From the NCBI RefSeq assembly GCF_012844455.2, contig NZ_JABBCQ020000005.1, positions 62,001-126,000 on the forward strand: 64,000 bases of DNA, in the 5' to 3' direction. How positions within the stretch are numbered: the first letter of the stretch is position 1; each line of letters opens with the position of its first letter. This document shows positions 53,706 through 63,809 of the stretch, piece after piece. This DNA is from Comamonas suwonensis (GTDB lineage: Bacteria > Pseudomonadota > Gammaproteobacteria > Burkholderiales > Burkholderiaceae_C). The translations under genes and the position numbers were made by a program. The notes beneath the pieces are model-generated. The model did no database searches. It saw only the letters and a list, made by a program, of their open reading frames with translations, and was not told the DNA's origin.

Positions 53706-54011
53706 ATGGCTAAAGTAGCAATGATTCAGCGCGAAATCAAGCGCGAAAAGCTGGCAGCCAAGTTTGCTGCCAAGTATGCAGAACTGAAGGCAATCGCCGG
53801 CGACGCAAAGCGTTCCGACGAAGAGCGCGATGCCGCTCGCCTGGGTCTGCAGAAGCTGCCCCGTAACTCGAACCCCACTCGTCAGCGTAACCGTTGCGAG
53901 ATCACTGGCCGTCCACGTGGCACATTCCGTCAATTCGGTCTGGGCCGCGCCAAGGTGCGTGAATTGGCCTTTGCTGGCGACATCCCCGGTGTCACCAAGG
54001 CCAGCTGGTAA
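53706..54011 (+). CDS. rpsN: 30S ribosomal protein uS14
   Basis: A 101-residue protein using ATG 53706 ([16 protein letters not shown]). The C-terminal [20 protein letters not shown] has only one Cys, so this is the long zinc-independent form. Confidence 0.97.
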   Translation: MAKVAMIQREIKREKLAAKFAAKYAELKAIAGDAKRSDEERDAARLGLQKLPRNSNPTRQRNRCEITGRPRGTFRQFGLGRAKVRELAFAGDIPGVTKASW

Positions 54012-54031
54012 GCAAGCAGGAGAGATTAAAC

Positions 54032-54427
54032 ATGAGCATGAGTGATCCCATCGCTGACTTGCTGACACGCATCCGCAACGCACAAATGGTCTCCAAGACC
54101 ACCGTGTCGGCTCCTTCCTCCAAAGTGAAGGTTGCTATTGCACAGGTGCTGAAGGAAGAAGGCTATATCGACGGCTTCGAAGTGAAGTCCGAAGGTGGCA
54201 AGTCCGAACTCGAAATTACCCTGAAATACTACGCCGGTCAGCCTGTGATCGAACGTATTGAACGTGTGAGCCGTCCTGGCCTGCGCGTTTACAAGGGTAG
54301 CAACGCAATCCCTCAGGTCCAAAACGGCCTGGGCGTAGCCATCATCACTACCCCTCAGGGCGTGATGACAGATCGCAAAGCACGTGCTGCCGGTATCGGC
54401 GGTGAAGTGCTGTGCTATGTGGCTTAA
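54032..54427 (+). CDS. rpsH: 30S ribosomal protein uS8
   Basis: A 131-residue protein starting [18 protein letters not shown], with [20 protein letters not shown] at the end. In E. coli S8 represses the spc operon by binding its mRNA near rplE; whether this applies here is not visible. Confidence 0.98.
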   Translation: MSMSDPIADLLTRIRNAQMVSKTTVSAPSSKVKVAIAQVLKEEGYIDGFEVKSEGGKSELEITLKYYAGQPVIERIERVSRPGLRVYKGSNAIPQVQNGLGVAIITTPQGVMTDRKARAAGIGGEVLCYVA

Positions 54428-54451
54428 CGGACATTAAGGAGAAATACTGAA

Positions 54452-54985
54452 ATGTCTCGCGTAGCAAAAGCTATTGTGACCATCCCCGCTGGCGTGGATG
54501 TGTCTATCAACGCTGACTCCATCAAGGTCAAGGGCAAGGGCGGCGATCTGTCGCTGGCTCTGAACGCCCTGGTGAACATCGGCAACAACGACGGCAAGCT
54601 GTCTTTCGCTCCCTCGAACGATTCCCGTGAAGCTGACGCTCTGGCCGGTACATTCCGCCAGTTGGTCAACAACATGGTCAAGGGTGTGACTGAAGGCTTC
54701 GAGAAGAAGCTGACGCTGATTGGCGTGGGCTACAAGGCTGCTGCATCCGGTTCCAAGCTGAACCTGGCAGTGGGCTTCTCGCACCCCGTCAACTTCGAGA
54801 TGCCTGCCGGCATCACTATTGCTACCCCCACTCCGACTGAAATCGTGATCAAGGGTGCTGACCGTCAAGTGGTCGGTCAATTGGCTGCTGAGATCCGTGC
54901 CGTTCGTCCTCCCGAGCCTTACAAGGGCAAGGGCATTCGCTATGCGAATGAGAAGGTCACGATCAAAGAGACCAAGAAGAAGTAA
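54452..54985 (+). CDS. rplF: 50S ribosomal protein uL6
   Basis: A 177-residue protein with two alpha/beta repeats; [19 protein letters not shown] at the C-terminus is the family signature. Strong AAGGAGAAA site. Confidence 0.98.
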   Translation: MSRVAKAIVTIPAGVDVSINADSIKVKGKGGDLSLALNALVNIGNNDGKLSFAPSNDSREADALAGTFRQLVNNMVKGVTEGFEKKLTLIGVGYKAAASGSKLNLAVGFSHPVNFEMPAGITIATPTPTEIVIKGADRQVVGQLAAEIRAVRPPEPYKGKGIRYANEKVTIKETKKK

Positions 54986-54996
54986 GGAGCTGCATT

Positions 54997-55362
54997 ATGT
55001 TGACCAAGAAAGAGCAGCGTCTGCGTCGCTCGCGTCAAACACGTATCCGCATTGCACAGCAAGGCGTTGCGCGTTTGAGCGTGAATCGCACGAACCTCCA
55101 CATCTACGCTTCCGTGGTTTCGGAAGACGGCACCAAGGTGCTGGCTTCGGCCTCCACTGCAGAAGCCGAAGTGCGCGCCCAAATCGGCGCCGCTGGCAAG
55201 GGTGGCAACGTGGCTGCAGCCACACTGATCGGCAAGCGTATTGCTGAAAAGGCAAAGGCTGCTGGCGTTGAGAAAGTCGCTTTCGACCGCGCCGGTTTTG
55301 CATACCACGGCCGCGTGAAGGCTTTGGCAGAGGCCGCTCGCGAAGCGGGCCTGCAGTTCTAA
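54997..55362 (+). CDS. rplR: 50S ribosomal protein uL18
   Basis: A 121-residue 5S-rRNA-binding protein: [20 protein letters not shown] at the start and [19 protein letters not shown] at the end. AAGGAG site. Confidence 0.97.
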   Translation: MLTKKEQRLRRSRQTRIRIAQQGVARLSVNRTNLHIYASVVSEDGTKVLASASTAEAEVRAQIGAAGKGGNVAAATLIGKRIAEKAKAAGVEKVAFDRAGFAYHGRVKALAEAAREAGLQF

Positions 55363-55378
55363 GCGGAGCGGATTGAAA

Positions 55379-55900
55379 ATGGCAAAGTTTTCCCCCAAAG
55401 TGCAAGACCAAGGCAATGACGACGGTCTGCGCGAAAAAATGATCGCGGTTAACCGCGTCACCAAGGTTGTGAAGGGTGGTCGTATTCTCGGCTTCGCTGC
55501 ACTGACCGTGGTTGGCGACGGTGATGGCCGCGTTGGCATGGGTAAGGGCAAGTCCAAGGAAGTGCCTGCTGCCGTGCAAAAAGCGATGGAAGAATGCCGT
55601 CGCAACCTGATGAAGGTTGCACTGAAGAGCGGCACCATTCACCACTCGGTGAAGGGCCATCACGGCGCAGCCAAGGTTGAACTGCACCCAGCTCCTAAGG
55701 GTACCGGCATCATCGCTGGCGGCCCAATGCGCGCTGTTTTTGAAGTGGTGGGTATCACCGACATCGTGGCCAAGAGCCACGGTTCGTCGAACCCCTACAA
55801 CATGGTTCGCGCAACTTTCGACGCTTTGAAGAACTCCACGACCCCTGCGAACGTGGCAGCAAAGCGCGGCAAGTCGGTTGAAGACATCTTCACCGCCTGA
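55379..55900 (+). CDS. rpsE: 30S ribosomal protein uS5
   Basis: A 173-residue protein using ATG 55379 ([11 protein letters not shown]); an in-frame TTG two codons upstream is less likely. The double-stranded-RNA-binding N-terminal motif [19 protein letters not shown] and [18 protein letters not shown] are present. Confidence 0.97.
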   Translation: MAKFSPKVQDQGNDDGLREKMIAVNRVTKVVKGGRILGFAALTVVGDGDGRVGMGKGKSKEVPAAVQKAMEECRRNLMKVALKSGTIHHSVKGHHGAAKVELHPAPKGTGIIAGGPMRAVFEVVGITDIVAKSHGSSNPYNMVRATFDALKNSTTPANVAAKRGKSVEDIFTA

Positions 55901-55914
55901 TCGGAGACCAGCAC

Positions 55915-56097
55915 ATGACAACACAACAAACTGTCAAGGTTCAGCTGGTTCGTAGCCCCATTGGCACCAAAGAGTCGCACCGTGCGACTGTGCGTGGCCT
56001 GGGTCTGCGTAAGCTGAACAGCGTCAGCGAACTGCAGGACACTCCTGAAGTGCGCGGCATGATTAACAAGATCGCCTACTTGGTGAAAGTTCTCTGA
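55915..56097 (+). CDS. rpmD: 50S ribosomal protein uL30
   Basis: A 60-residue protein: [29 protein letters not shown] is the L30 signature. It lies between rpsE and rplO as in the canonical operon. Confidence 0.97.
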   Translation: MTTQQTVKVQLVRSPIGTKESHRATVRGLGLRKLNSVSELQDTPEVRGMINKIAYLVKVL

Positions 56098-56108
56098 AAG
56101 GATTGATG

Positions 56109-56540
56109 ATGGAACTCAATAGCATCAAGCCTGCAGATGGCTCCAAGCATGCGAAGCGTCGCGTGGGTCGCGGTATCGGTTCTGGTCTGGGTAAGACCGC
56201 CGGTCGTGGCCACAAGGGTCAAAAGTCGCGTTCGGGTGGCTACCACAAGGTAGGCTTCGAAGGCGGTCAAATGCCTCTGCAGCGTCGCCTGCCCAAGCGT
56301 GGCTTCAAGTCGCATCTGCTGAAGTTCAATGCAGAAGTGAGCCTGTCTGAGCTGGATAAGCTTGGCCTGGCTGAAGTCGATCTGGCTGCTCTGAAGCAAG
56401 CCGGTCTGGTTGGTTCTATCGCTAAGGTCGTCAAGATCATCAAGCGTGGTGAACTGACTAAGGCTGTCAAGCTCAACGGCATCGGCGCTACTGCCGGCGC
56501 CAAAGCCGCCATCGAAGCTGCCGGTGGCAGCATCGCCTGA
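56109..56540 (+). CDS. rplO: 50S ribosomal protein uL15
   Basis: A 143-residue protein. Tandem ATGs at 56106 and 56109; the second fits the usual [18 protein letters not shown] start. [20 protein letters not shown] is the Gly/Lys-rich loop. It directly precedes secY. Confidence 0.97.
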   Translation: MELNSIKPADGSKHAKRRVGRGIGSGLGKTAGRGHKGQKSRSGGYHKVGFEGGQMPLQRRLPKRGFKSHLLKFNAEVSLSELDKLGLAEVDLAALKQAGLVGSIAKVVKIIKRGELTKAVKLNGIGATAGAKAAIEAAGGSIA

Positions 56541-56564
56541 TTAAAGTTCTGAAAGAAGACATCC

Positions 56565-57878
56565 GTGGCTACTAGCGCAGCTCAAATTGCAAAGACTGGA
56601 AAATTCGGCGACCTACGTCGTCGTCTGGTTTTTCTGTTGCTTGCGCTGGTCGTATACCGAATCGGGGCTCATATCCCCGTTCCGGGAATCGATCCAGCGC
56701 AGCTGCAGCAGCTGTTCTCTGGCCAGCAGGGCGGCATTCTCAATCTGTTCAATATGTTCTCGGGTGGAGCGCTCTCGCGTTTCACAGTGTTTGCACTGGG
56801 GATCATGCCGTACATCTCGGCATCGATCATCATGCAGCTCATGACCTACGTGGTCCCTACATTCGAGCAGATGAAAAAGGAAGGTGAAGCGGGTCGTCGC
56901 AAGATTACCCAGTACACCCGCTACGGCACATTGGGCCTGGCGCTGTTTCAGTCCTTGGGAATTGCTGTTGCTCTGGAAAGCTCTGCAGGCTTGGTTCTGA
57001 ACCCTGGTTTTGGCTTCCGCATGACTGCGGTAGTCAGTCTCACGGCTGGTACCTTGTTTCTGATGTGGCTCGGTGAACAGATCACAGAACGTGGTCTGGG
57101 CAACGGTATCTCGATACTGATCTTCGGCGGTATCGCCGCAGGTCTCCCGAGCTCCATTGGTGGTCTGCTGGAACTGGTGCGAACCGGTGCCATGAGCATT
57201 CTGGCGGCAATCTTCATTGTTCTCGTTGTGGCAGCCGTGACGTACTTCGTCGTGTATGTCGAACGAGGTCAACGCAAGATCTTGGTGAATTACGCACGCC
57301 GACAAGTCGGCAACAAGGTGTACGGTGGTCAGTCTTCGCACTTGCCACTGAAGCTGAACATGGCAGGTGTGATTCCTCCCATCTTCGCTTCGTCGATCAT
57401 CTTGCTGCCTGCAACGGTGGTGAATTGGTTCAGTGCAGGGGAATCTATGCGCTGGCTGAAGGATATTTCGAGCACGTTGACCCCTGGTCAGCCAATCTAT
57501 GTCATCCTTTACGCTACAGCGATCATTTTCTTCTGCTTCTTCTATACGGCCCTGGTCTTCAACAGCCGGGAAACTGCCGACAACCTGAAGAAGAGTGGTG
57601 CTTTCATCCCCGGGATTCGTCCTGGCGAACAGACGGCCCGCTACATTGACAAGATTCTGGTTCGCCTGACCCTGGCTGGCGCGATCTACATTACCTTCGT
57701 GTGCTTGTTGCCCGAATTCATGATCCTGAAGTACAACGTTCCGTTCTACTTTGGTGGTACATCGCTGCTGATCATTGTGGTCGTGACGATGGACTTCATG
57801 GCACAAGTGCAGAACTACGTGATGTCGCAGCAATACGAGTCGCTTCTTAAAAAAGCGAACTTTAAGGCTGGTATTTGA
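56565..57878 (+). CDS. secY: Preprotein translocase subunit SecY
   Basis: A 437-residue ten-helix channel of the Sec translocon, starting with GTG. Signatures are [19 protein letters not shown] and [18 protein letters not shown]; the cytoplasmic loop [20 protein letters not shown] contacts SecA or ribosomes. It follows rplO as in the standard spc operon. Confidence 0.98.
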   Translation: MATSAAQIAKTGKFGDLRRRLVFLLLALVVYRIGAHIPVPGIDPAQLQQLFSGQQGGILNLFNMFSGGALSRFTVFALGIMPYISASIIMQLMTYVVPTFEQMKKEGEAGRRKITQYTRYGTLGLALFQSLGIAVALESSAGLVLNPGFGFRMTAVVSLTAGTLFLMWLGEQITERGLGNGISILIFGGIAAGLPSSIGGLLELVRTGAMSILAAIFIVLVVAAVTYFVVYVERGQRKILVNYARRQVGNKVYGGQSSHLPLKLNMAGVIPPIFASSIILLPATVVNWFSAGESMRWLKDISSTLTPGQPIYVILYATAIIFFCFFYTALVFNSRETADNLKKSGAFIPGIRPGEQTARYIDKILVRLTLAGAIYITFVCLLPEFMILKYNVPFYFGGTSLLIIVVVTMDFMAQVQNYVMSQQYESLLKKANFKAGI

Positions 57879-57884
57879 TGATAG

Positions 57885-57904
57885 GGCTGCCCTGAGGGGC
57901 AGCC
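57885..57904 (+). other. Hairpin in the secY-rpmJ gap
   Basis: GGCTGCCC-TGAG-GGGCAGCC, perfect 8-bp stem without a T-run, seven bases after the secY stop. The 117-base gap lacks infA, which occupies this place in many betaproteobacteria. Confidence 0.7.
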
Positions 57905-57995
57905 TGCCAAAAGTTAGTAGACGCCCATCGAGCTATCGCGGGCATTGTCCCCGGTCGATAGGCCGATAGTGGATGGATAGTTTTAGGAGAATAAA

Positions 57996-58109
57996 ATGAG
58001 AGTTTCGGCTTCGGTCAAGAAAATCTGCCGCAACTGCAAGATCATCCGCCGCAAAGGTGTCGTGCGCGTGATCTGCACTGACCAGCGCCATAAGCAGCGC
58101 CAAGGTTGA
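57996..58109 (+). CDS. rpmJ: 50S ribosomal protein bL36
   Basis: A 37-residue protein ([20 protein letters not shown] and the tail [17 protein letters not shown]). Cys11, Cys14, Cys27 and His32 form the zinc site, so this is the zinc-binding form. TAGGAGA ribosome binding site. Confidence 0.96.
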   Translation: MRVSASVKKICRNCKIIRRKGVVRVICTDQRHKQRQG

Positions 58110-58130
58110 TTGAAAGCATAGAGGACTAAT

Positions 58131-58496
58131 ATGGCACGTATTGCTGGCATTAACATCCCGCCGCACAAGCATGCTGAAATCGGCCTGACCGCCATCTTCG
58201 GCATCGGTCGCACAACAGCTCGTAAAATTTGCGAAGCATGCGGTATTGAATACTCCAAGAAGATCAAGGATCTGACGGACGCTGATCTGGAAAAGATCCG
58301 CGATCTGCTGAACCCCATGACTCTGGAAGGCGACCTGCGTCGCGAAACCACGATGAACATCAAGCGATTGATGGACATCGGCTGCTACCGCGGTTTCCGT
58401 CATCGTCGCGGACTGCCTATGCGCGGTCAACGTACCCGTACGAATGCTCGCACTCGTAAGGGTCCGCGCAAGGGTGCAGCGGCTCTGAAGAAATAA
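58131..58496 (+). CDS. rpsM: 30S ribosomal protein uS13
   Basis: A 121-residue head protein: [20 protein letters not shown] at the start and [17 protein letters not shown] at the C-terminal tail that reaches the P-site tRNA. First gene of the alpha operon block. Confidence 0.98.
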   Translation: MARIAGINIPPHKHAEIGLTAIFGIGRTTARKICEACGIEYSKKIKDLTDADLEKIRDLLNPMTLEGDLRRETTMNIKRLMDIGCYRGFRHRRGLPMRGQRTRTNARTRKGPRKGAAALKK

Positions 58497-58513
58497 GAGA
58501 TTGAAAGATCATT

Positions 58514-58918
58514 ATGGCTAAGTCTCCCGCAAATAACGCAGCTGCTCGCGTTCGCAAAAAAGTCCGTAAGAATATTTCTGACGGCATTGCACACGTGCAC
58601 GCTTCGTTCAACAACACGATCATCACTATCACCGACCGTCAAGGCAACGCTCTGTCGTGGGCTTCGTCGGGTGGCCAGGGTTTCAAGGGTTCGCGCAAGT
58701 CGACTCCCTTTGCAGCTCAGGTCGCTTCGGAAGTGGCTGGTCGTGCTGCTATCGAACAGGGCATCAAGAACCTGGAAGTCGAAATCAAGGGTCCCGGTCC
58801 AGGCCGTGAATCCTCGGTTCGCGCCCTAGGTGCTCTGGGCATCCGTATCACTTCCATTTCGGACGTGACACCGGTTCCCCACAACGGCTGCCGCCCTCAA
58901 AAGCGTCGTCGTATCTAA
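58514..58918 (+). CDS. rpsK: 30S ribosomal protein uS11
   Basis: A 134-residue platform protein: [20 protein letters not shown] and the C-terminal [18 protein letters not shown] are diagnostic. Confidence 0.98.
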   Translation: MAKSPANNAAARVRKKVRKNISDGIAHVHASFNNTIITITDRQGNALSWASSGGQGFKGSRKSTPFAAQVASEVAGRAAIEQGIKNLEVEIKGPGPGRESSVRALGALGIRITSISDVTPVPHNGCRPQKRRRI

Positions 58919-58935
58919 TTCTTATCAAGCCCACC

Positions 58936-58966
58936 GCCGCCCAGGTGCTTTAGCATCGCGGGCGGC
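58936..58966 (+). other. Hairpin in the rpsK-rpsD gap
   Basis: GCCGCCC (58936-58942) / GGGCGGC (58960-58966), a possible attenuation or processing stem in the 88-base gap. Confidence 0.5.
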
Positions 58967-59006
58967 TCCCGTGTTTGCGCACGGTAGATGACACAAAGGA
59001 AATCAA

Positions 59007-59630
59007 GTGGCACGCTATATTGGCCCCAAGGCTAAACTCTCCCGCCGTGAAGGCACCGACCTGTTCCTGAAGAGCGCACGTCGCTCTATCGCTGACAAGG
59101 CTAAGTTTGACACCAAGCCTGGTCAGCATGGCCGTACTTCTGGTCAGCGCACTTCGGACTACGGTCTGCAACTGCGTGAAAAGCAGAAGGTCAAGCGCAT
59201 GTACGGCGTGCTGGAGAAGCAATTCCGCCGCTACTTCGAAACAGCTGATCGCAAGCGCGGCAACACTGGTGCCAACCTGCTGTCTCTGCTGGAGTGCCGC
59301 CTGGACAACGTCGTGTACCGCATGGGCTTCGGCTCCACTCGCGCTGAAGCACGTCAGTTGGTTTCGCACAAGGCTATCACCGTGAACGGCCAGTCCGTGA
59401 ACATTCCTTCTTTCTCCGTGAAGGAAGGCGACGTGGTTGCTCTGCGTGAACAGTCCAAAAAGCAAGCTCGCGTTGTCGAAGCTCTGCAGCTGGCTGCTCA
59501 AGTGGGCTTCCCCGCATGGGTTGAAGTGTCTGCTGACAAAGCAGAAGGTACTTTTAAGAAGTCTCCTGACCGCGATGAATTCGCAGCTGACATCAACGAA
59601 TCTCTGATCGTTGAGTTGTACTCGCGTTAA
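59007..59630 (+). CDS. rpsD: 30S ribosomal protein uS4
   Basis: A 207-residue primary 16S-rRNA binder starting with [23 protein letters not shown] lacks the N-terminal Cys cluster (zinc-free form); the S4 RNA-binding domain is [20 protein letters not shown]. In E. coli S4 represses the alpha operon. Confidence 0.98.
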   Translation: MARYIGPKAKLSRREGTDLFLKSARRSIADKAKFDTKPGQHGRTSGQRTSDYGLQLREKQKVKRMYGVLEKQFRRYFETADRKRGNTGANLLSLLECRLDNVVYRMGFGSTRAEARQLVSHKAITVNGQSVNIPSFSVKEGDVVALREQSKKQARVVEALQLAAQVGFPAWVEVSADKAEGTFKKSPDRDEFAADINESLIVELYSR

Positions 59631-59660
59631 TTCTTAGCAGCGACATTTCTGTTAAACGTT

Positions 59661-59688
59661 CCCACGGCGCGAGGCATCGCGCCGTGGG
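59661..59688 (+). other. Strong hairpin between rpsD and rpoA
   Basis: CCCACGGCGCGA-GGCA-TCGCGCCGTGGG, a perfect 12-bp GC-rich stem without a T-run. It is a likely mRNA stability, processing or attenuation element. Confidence 0.8.
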
Positions 59689-59742
59689 TGCTTCACCAGC
59701 CTTACCGGTGTAACGAGCCGAGGGTATTGAGAGGAAGTCTGC

Positions 59743-60741
59743 ATGCAAACGAATTTGCTGAAGCCCAAGACAATTAATGTCGAACAACTTGGTCACAACC
59801 GTGCCAAGGTGGTTCTGGAGCCGTTTGAGCGTGGCTACGGTCATACGCTGGGCAATGCCCTGCGCCGTGTTCTGCTCTCCTCCATGGTGGGTTACGCAGC
59901 GACTGAAGTGACGATTGCTGGAGTGCTGCATGAGTACTCCTCCATCGATGGCGTCCAGGAAGATGTGACCAACATCCTGCTGAATCTCAAGGGTGTGGTG
60001 TTCAAGCTGCACAACCGTGACGAAGTCACCTTGAGCCTGCGCAAGGATGGTGAAGGTGTTGTTACTGCACGTGACATCCAGACACCCCACGACGTAGAAA
60101 TCGTCAATCCTGATCACGTGATTGCTCACCTGTCGCAAGGCGGTAAGCTGGACATGCAGATCAAGGTTGAAAAGGGCCGTGGCTATGTGCCCGGCAACGT
60201 GCGCCGTTACGGTGACGAATCGACTAAGTCGATTGGCCGTATCGTGCTCGACGCTTCGTTCTCGCCCGTCAAGCGCGTGAGCTACGCTGTCGAATCCGCA
60301 CGTGTGGAACAGCGTACCGATTTGGATAAGCTGGTTCTGGAAATTGAAACCAACGGTGCTATCACCGCTGAAGATGCAGTGCGCGCATCTGCCAAGATTT
60401 TGGTGGAACAGCTGGCTGTGTTCGCACAGCTGGACGGTGGCGATATCGCCAGCGTGTTTGACGCTCCTGCCGGTGGTCGTGGCGCTGCTACGTCCTTCGA
60501 TCCAATCCTGCTGCGTCCTGTGGATGAGCTCGAACTCACCGTTCGTTCTGCTAACTGCCTGAAGGCAGAGAACATCTACTACATCGGCGACCTGATTCAG
60601 CGTACCGAAAACGAGCTGCTGAAGACTCCTAACCTGGGTCGCAAGTCGCTCAACGAGATCAAGGAAGTCCTGGCTTCCCGTGGTCTGACTCTGGGCATGA
60701 AGCTTGAAAACTGGCCACCTGCTGGCTTGGAAAAGCGTTAA
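59743..60741 (+). CDS. rpoA: RNA polymerase alpha subunit
   Basis: A 332-residue protein. The N-terminal domain includes [25 protein letters not shown] for dimerisation. The C-terminal DNA- and activator-binding domain includes [20 protein letters not shown]. Usual length and position. Confidence 0.98.
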   Translation: MQTNLLKPKTINVEQLGHNRAKVVLEPFERGYGHTLGNALRRVLLSSMVGYAATEVTIAGVLHEYSSIDGVQEDVTNILLNLKGVVFKLHNRDEVTLSLRKDGEGVVTARDIQTPHDVEIVNPDHVIAHLSQGGKLDMQIKVEKGRGYVPGNVRRYGDESTKSIGRIVLDASFSPVKRVSYAVESARVEQRTDLDKLVLEIETNGAITAEDAVRASAKILVEQLAVFAQLDGGDIASVFDAPAGGRGAATSFDPILLRPVDELELTVRSANCLKAENIYYIGDLIQRTENELLKTPNLGRKSLNEIKEVLASRGLTLGMKLENWPPAGLEKR

Positions 60742-60839
60742 TTGCTACAATCATGGGCTTTGCTGGGATTGATTTCGGCAAAAGCCCAAGTGCATCGGGC
60801 AGTACCTGATACGGCTGCCTGATTTAATTTAGAAATGAT

Positions 60840-60857
60840 CTCCGGATAAAAACGGAG
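60840..60857 (+). other. Small hairpin next to the rplQ ribosome binding site
   Basis: CTCCG-N8-CGGAG just before AAAAGGA. Upstream, GGGCTTTGC...GCAAAAGCCC and GGCAG...CTGCC can also pair, so the 132-base rpoA-rplQ gap is structured and may carry internal regulation. Confidence 0.45.
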
Positions 60858-60873
60858 CAAAAGGAAAAGCACC

Positions 60874-61257
60874 ATGCGTCACGGCAACGGACTCCGCAAA
60901 CTGAACCGCACTTCTGCTCACCGCAAGGCGATGCTGCAGAACATGATGAACTCGCTGATCGAGCACGAAGCCATCAAGACCACGGTCCCCAAGGCCAAGG
61001 AACTGCGTCGCGTGATCGAGCCCATGATCACTCTGGCCAAGGTTGATACCGTGGCTAACCGCCGTCTGGCTTTTGACCGTCTGCGCGACCGCGACAGCGT
61101 GACCAAGCTGTTCAACGTGCTGGGTCCCCGCAACGCAACGCGTCCCGGTGGCTACACACGTATCCTGAAGATGGGCTTCCGCGTCGGCGACAACGCTCCT
61201 ATGGCCTATGTTGAGCTGGTTGAGCGCGCTGAAGAAGCCGTCGCAGCTGCTGAATAA
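60874..61257 (+). CDS. rplQ: 50S ribosomal protein bL17
   Basis: A 127-residue protein: [20 protein letters not shown] is the universal start. Last ribosomal gene of the alpha operon. Confidence 0.98.
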   Translation: MRHGNGLRKLNRTSAHRKAMLQNMMNSLIEHEAIKTTVPKAKELRRVIEPMITLAKVDTVANRRLAFDRLRDRDSVTKLFNVLGPRNATRPGGYTRILKMGFRVGDNAPMAYVELVERAEEAVAAAE

Positions 61258-61264
61258 GCAAATG

Positions 61265-61288
61265 GCAGGCTGAAAAGCCTGCTATAAT
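61265..61288 (+). promoter_or_regulatory. rplQ hairpin joined to a TATAAT box for the tRNA gene
   Basis: GCAGGCT-GAAA-AGCCTGC (61265-61282) is followed immediately by TATAAT (61283-61288), 10 bases before the tRNA 5' end. The hairpin could terminate rplQ transcripts weakly, while the hexamer is a perfect -10 box. No good -35 box is visible. Confidence 0.55.
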
Positions 61289-61298
61289 TTGGAAATAC

Positions 61299-61375
<77 letters not shown>

Positions 61376-61379
61376 AATT

Positions 61380-61417
61380 AAAAACGCCCGCTGACATCAG
61401 CGGGCGTTTTTGTTTTT
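61380..61417 (+). terminator. Rho-independent terminator after tRNA-fMet
   Basis: AAAAACGCCCGCTGA / TCAGCGGGCGTTTTT with a 2-base centre, followed by TGTTTTT. Confidence 0.94.
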
Positions 61418-61565
61418 GGCTTTTCATTTTTAATTGTCAGCACCGTCTGAACAACCTGCTGGTAAAAATGTGAGCAACCAGTACTTAATGCTGATGACTT
61501 TGAAGATCAAAGTGACTCAGGGTTAAGTAATAGCAAGCGGTTGCTGCTTCAATTTTTGTACTCTC

Positions 61566-62819
61566 ATGGCAAATGCATTGACTGTTCCCGGCACGCTGGG
61601 TATCGACTTTGGCACCTCGAACTCGGCTGCGGCCTACCGTGTGATGGGTGAGGTAGCCCGCCTGCTCCCTCTGGAATCGGCTGCGACCGGCATGCCAACG
61701 GCCTTGTTTTTTAACACCGAAGAGCGCAGCACGCACTATGGCCGCGATGCCATGCAGCAATACCTGGCGGGTGAAGAAGGCCGTCTAATGCGTTCGCTTA
61801 AAAGCCTGCTGGGCAGCAGCCTGTTGCTGGAGAAGACGGGTGTACATGAGCAGCTGATGAGCTATCAGGATGTGATTGCCATCTTCCTCAAGCGTGTGGC
61901 CGATCAGGCGCGTGTGGCCTTGAATGGTGCGCTGCCTGAGCGTGTGGTGCTGGGTCGCCCTGTGCACTTTGTCGACGCCCATCCAGAGCGTGACCGGCAG
62001 GCGCAAGATGCATTGGCTGCGGCTGCGCGCACGGCAGGTCTCGGTGAAGTGAGTTTTCAGCTGGAGCCGATTGCGGCAGCGCTGGACTATGAACAGCGCC
62101 TGAGCGAAGAACAACTGGTGCTGGTGGTCGATATCGGCGGCGGCACCTCGGACTTCACCGTGGTGCGCCTTGGCCCGCAGCAAGCCAAGCATGAGGATCG
62201 CAATCAGGATATTCTGGCCACGACGGGTGTGCACATTGGCGGTACCGACTTTGACCACCGCCTGAATGTGGCACAGGTCATGCCGCTGCTGGGCTACAAG
62301 CACATTGGCCCCAGCGGGCGCGAAGTGCCGAGTGGTGTGTTTTTTGACCTTTCGACCTGGCACCTGATTCAGTGGCTTTACACGGCCAAGTCTCTGGCTT
62401 CGGCACGTAGCCTCAAGACCGACTACAGCGATCTGCAACTGCACCAGCGCCTGATGAAGGTGTTGGATTGGCGCGAAGGCCATAGGCTGGCCGATGCGGT
62501 GGAGCAGGCCAAGATTGGCGCTTCACAAAGCCATGCGGCGGCGGAGATTGCATTGGGCTGGCTGGAAGAGGGCTTGCCTGCAGCAATCTCGCCCGAGGTG
62601 CTGCAGGAGCAACTGCAAGCCTTGTTGCAGCAAGTGGTGGAGTGTGCGCAAGACTGTGTAAAGCAAGCGGGTGTTGCCACGCCGGATGCCATCTATCTGA
62701 CGGGCGGCTCGTCGGCTTTGCGTACTTTGCGCGATGCGCTGCGCGCAGCATTTCCCGATGTTCCGCAGGTGGAAGGTGATTTGTTCGGCGGCGTCGCTAC
62801 AGGGTTGGCCTACGCCTGA
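61566..62819 (+). CDS. Hsp70-family (YegD-like) chaperone ATPase domain protein
   Basis: A 417-residue protein with an actin/Hsp70 nucleotide-binding domain but no classic substrate-binding domain. Phosphate 1: LGIDFGTSNSAAAYRV; phosphate 2: VLVVDIGGGTSDFTVVRL; adenosine motif: AIYLTGGSSALRTLRDAL. A region at ~225-300 replaces the usual lid elements. Function unknown; it resembles E. coli YegD. No DnaJ or GrpE gene is nearby. Confidence 0.88.
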   Translation: MANALTVPGTLGIDFGTSNSAAAYRVMGEVARLLPLESAATGMPTALFFNTEERSTHYGRDAMQQYLAGEEGRLMRSLKSLLGSSLLLEKTGVHEQLMSYQDVIAIFLKRVADQARVALNGALPERVVLGRPVHFVDAHPERDRQAQDALAAAARTAGLGEVSFQLEPIAAALDYEQRLSEEQLVLVVDIGGGTSDFTVVRLGPQQAKHEDRNQDILATTGVHIGGTDFDHRLNVAQVMPLLGYKHIGPSGREVPSGVFFDLSTWHLIQWLYTAKSLASARSLKTDYSDLQLHQRLMKVLDWREGHRLADAVEQAKIGASQSHAAAEIALGWLEEGLPAAISPEVLQEQLQALLQQVVECAQDCVKQAGVATPDAIYLTGGSSALRTLRDALRAAFPDVPQVEGDLFGGVATGLAYA

Positions 62820-62823
62820 TATC

Positions 62824-62872
62824 AAAAAGTGAGCTGATAGCGGTTGATACACAAGCGCTATCGGCATTTTTG
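62824..62872 (+). repeat. Dispersed repeat, copy 10
   Basis: Reads GTGAGCTGATAGCGGTTGAT then ACACAAGCGCTATCGGCA, between the convergent Hsp70-like and rsmI genes; it may serve as a terminator-like hairpin. Confidence 0.65.
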
Positions 62873-62876
62873 ATGC

Positions 62877-63809
62877 TTACTCTTCTTCGGCGGCGCGCTT
62901 GAGTTCCAGCGCACGGTCATACAGCGCGTTGCGGCTGGCTCCGGTGATTTCGGTGGCGAGCTTGACGGCGGCTTTGGTGGGCAGCTCGGCTAGTAGCAGC
63001 TTGAGCACGCGCTCGGCCTCAGAATCCAGACCCTCGCCTTGTTGCTGAGCGACAGGGTGCAGCACGATGGCAAACTCACCCTTCACACGGTTAGGCGATG
63101 CCTGTAGCCAGCTCGCCAACTCGCTGGCTGGCATGGTGGCAATGTCTTCAAACTGCTTGGTGATCTCGCGCGCCAGTGTGACGGGACGGTCGCCCAGCAG
63201 CGCCAGAGCTTGTGCCATGTCGATGATGCGGTGTGGTGCTTCCAGCAGTACCGTGCAGCGCGGCTCGTCCGCCAGCTTCTGCACGGCAGACAGACGCTCC
63301 GCATTCTTGGTGGGCAGAAAACCGGCAAACAGAAAACCGCTTTCACCTTGCCCGGGCGTCACCGCGCCAGCCACGCTGATGGCCGACGTCACGCTGCTGG
63401 CACCGGGCAGCGGAATGCTGCGCAAGCCCACGGTCTGCAACGCTGCGCAAAGGCGTGCGCCAGGGTCGCTAACGCCGGGTGTACCGGCATCGCTGACATA
63501 AGCAATGCGCTGGCCCTGCTGCAGGCGGCTGATGATCTGCTGCGCGGCCTCTGCCTCGTTGTGCTGGTGCACGGCCAGCAACTGGCTGCCGGGGCGATCG
63601 AGCCCATAGCTGCGCAGCAGGCCTTGTGTGTGGCGGGTGTCTTCGCAGGCAATGCAGTCCACCATTTGCAGCACATGTAGAGCCCGCAGGCTGATGTCGG
63701 CCAGATTGCCGATGGGCGTCGCCACCACATACAGGGCTCCCTGCGGATAATGCTGGGAAGCGGCCGCTTCATGTGCGGCAGTCAGTGCAGAGGCGAAAGA
63801 GGTAGTCAA
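62877..63809 (-). CDS. rsmI: 16S rRNA (cytidine(1402)-2'-O)-methyltransferase
   Basis: A 310-residue tetrapyrrole-methylase-fold enzyme. [47 protein letters not shown] and [16 protein letters not shown] are diagnostic. It methylates C1402 of 16S rRNA with RsmH. No ATG is available in frame; a TTG at 63809 follows AAGGA and is the best start, sharing one base with the divergent yraN-like ATG. Confidence 0.94.
   Translation of the reverse strand: MTTSFASALTAAHEAAASQHYPQGALYVVATPIGNLADISLRALHVLQMVDCIACEDTRHTQGLLRSYGLDRPGSQLLAVHQHNEAEAAQQIISRLQQGQRIAYVSDAGTPGVSDPGARLCAALQTVGLRSIPLPGASSVTSAISVAGAVTPGQGESGFLFAGFLPTKNAERLSAVQKLADEPRCTVLLEAPHRIIDMAQALALLGDRPVTLAREITKQFEDIATMPASELASWLQASPNRVKGEFAIVLHPVAQQQGEGLDSEAERVLKLLLAELPTKAAVKLATEITGASRNALYDRALELKRAAEEE

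Noticed and set aside
56613..57833. Minus-strand open frame of ~406 codons
   Set aside because: Antisense to secY; charged shadow composition incompatible with a folded protein.
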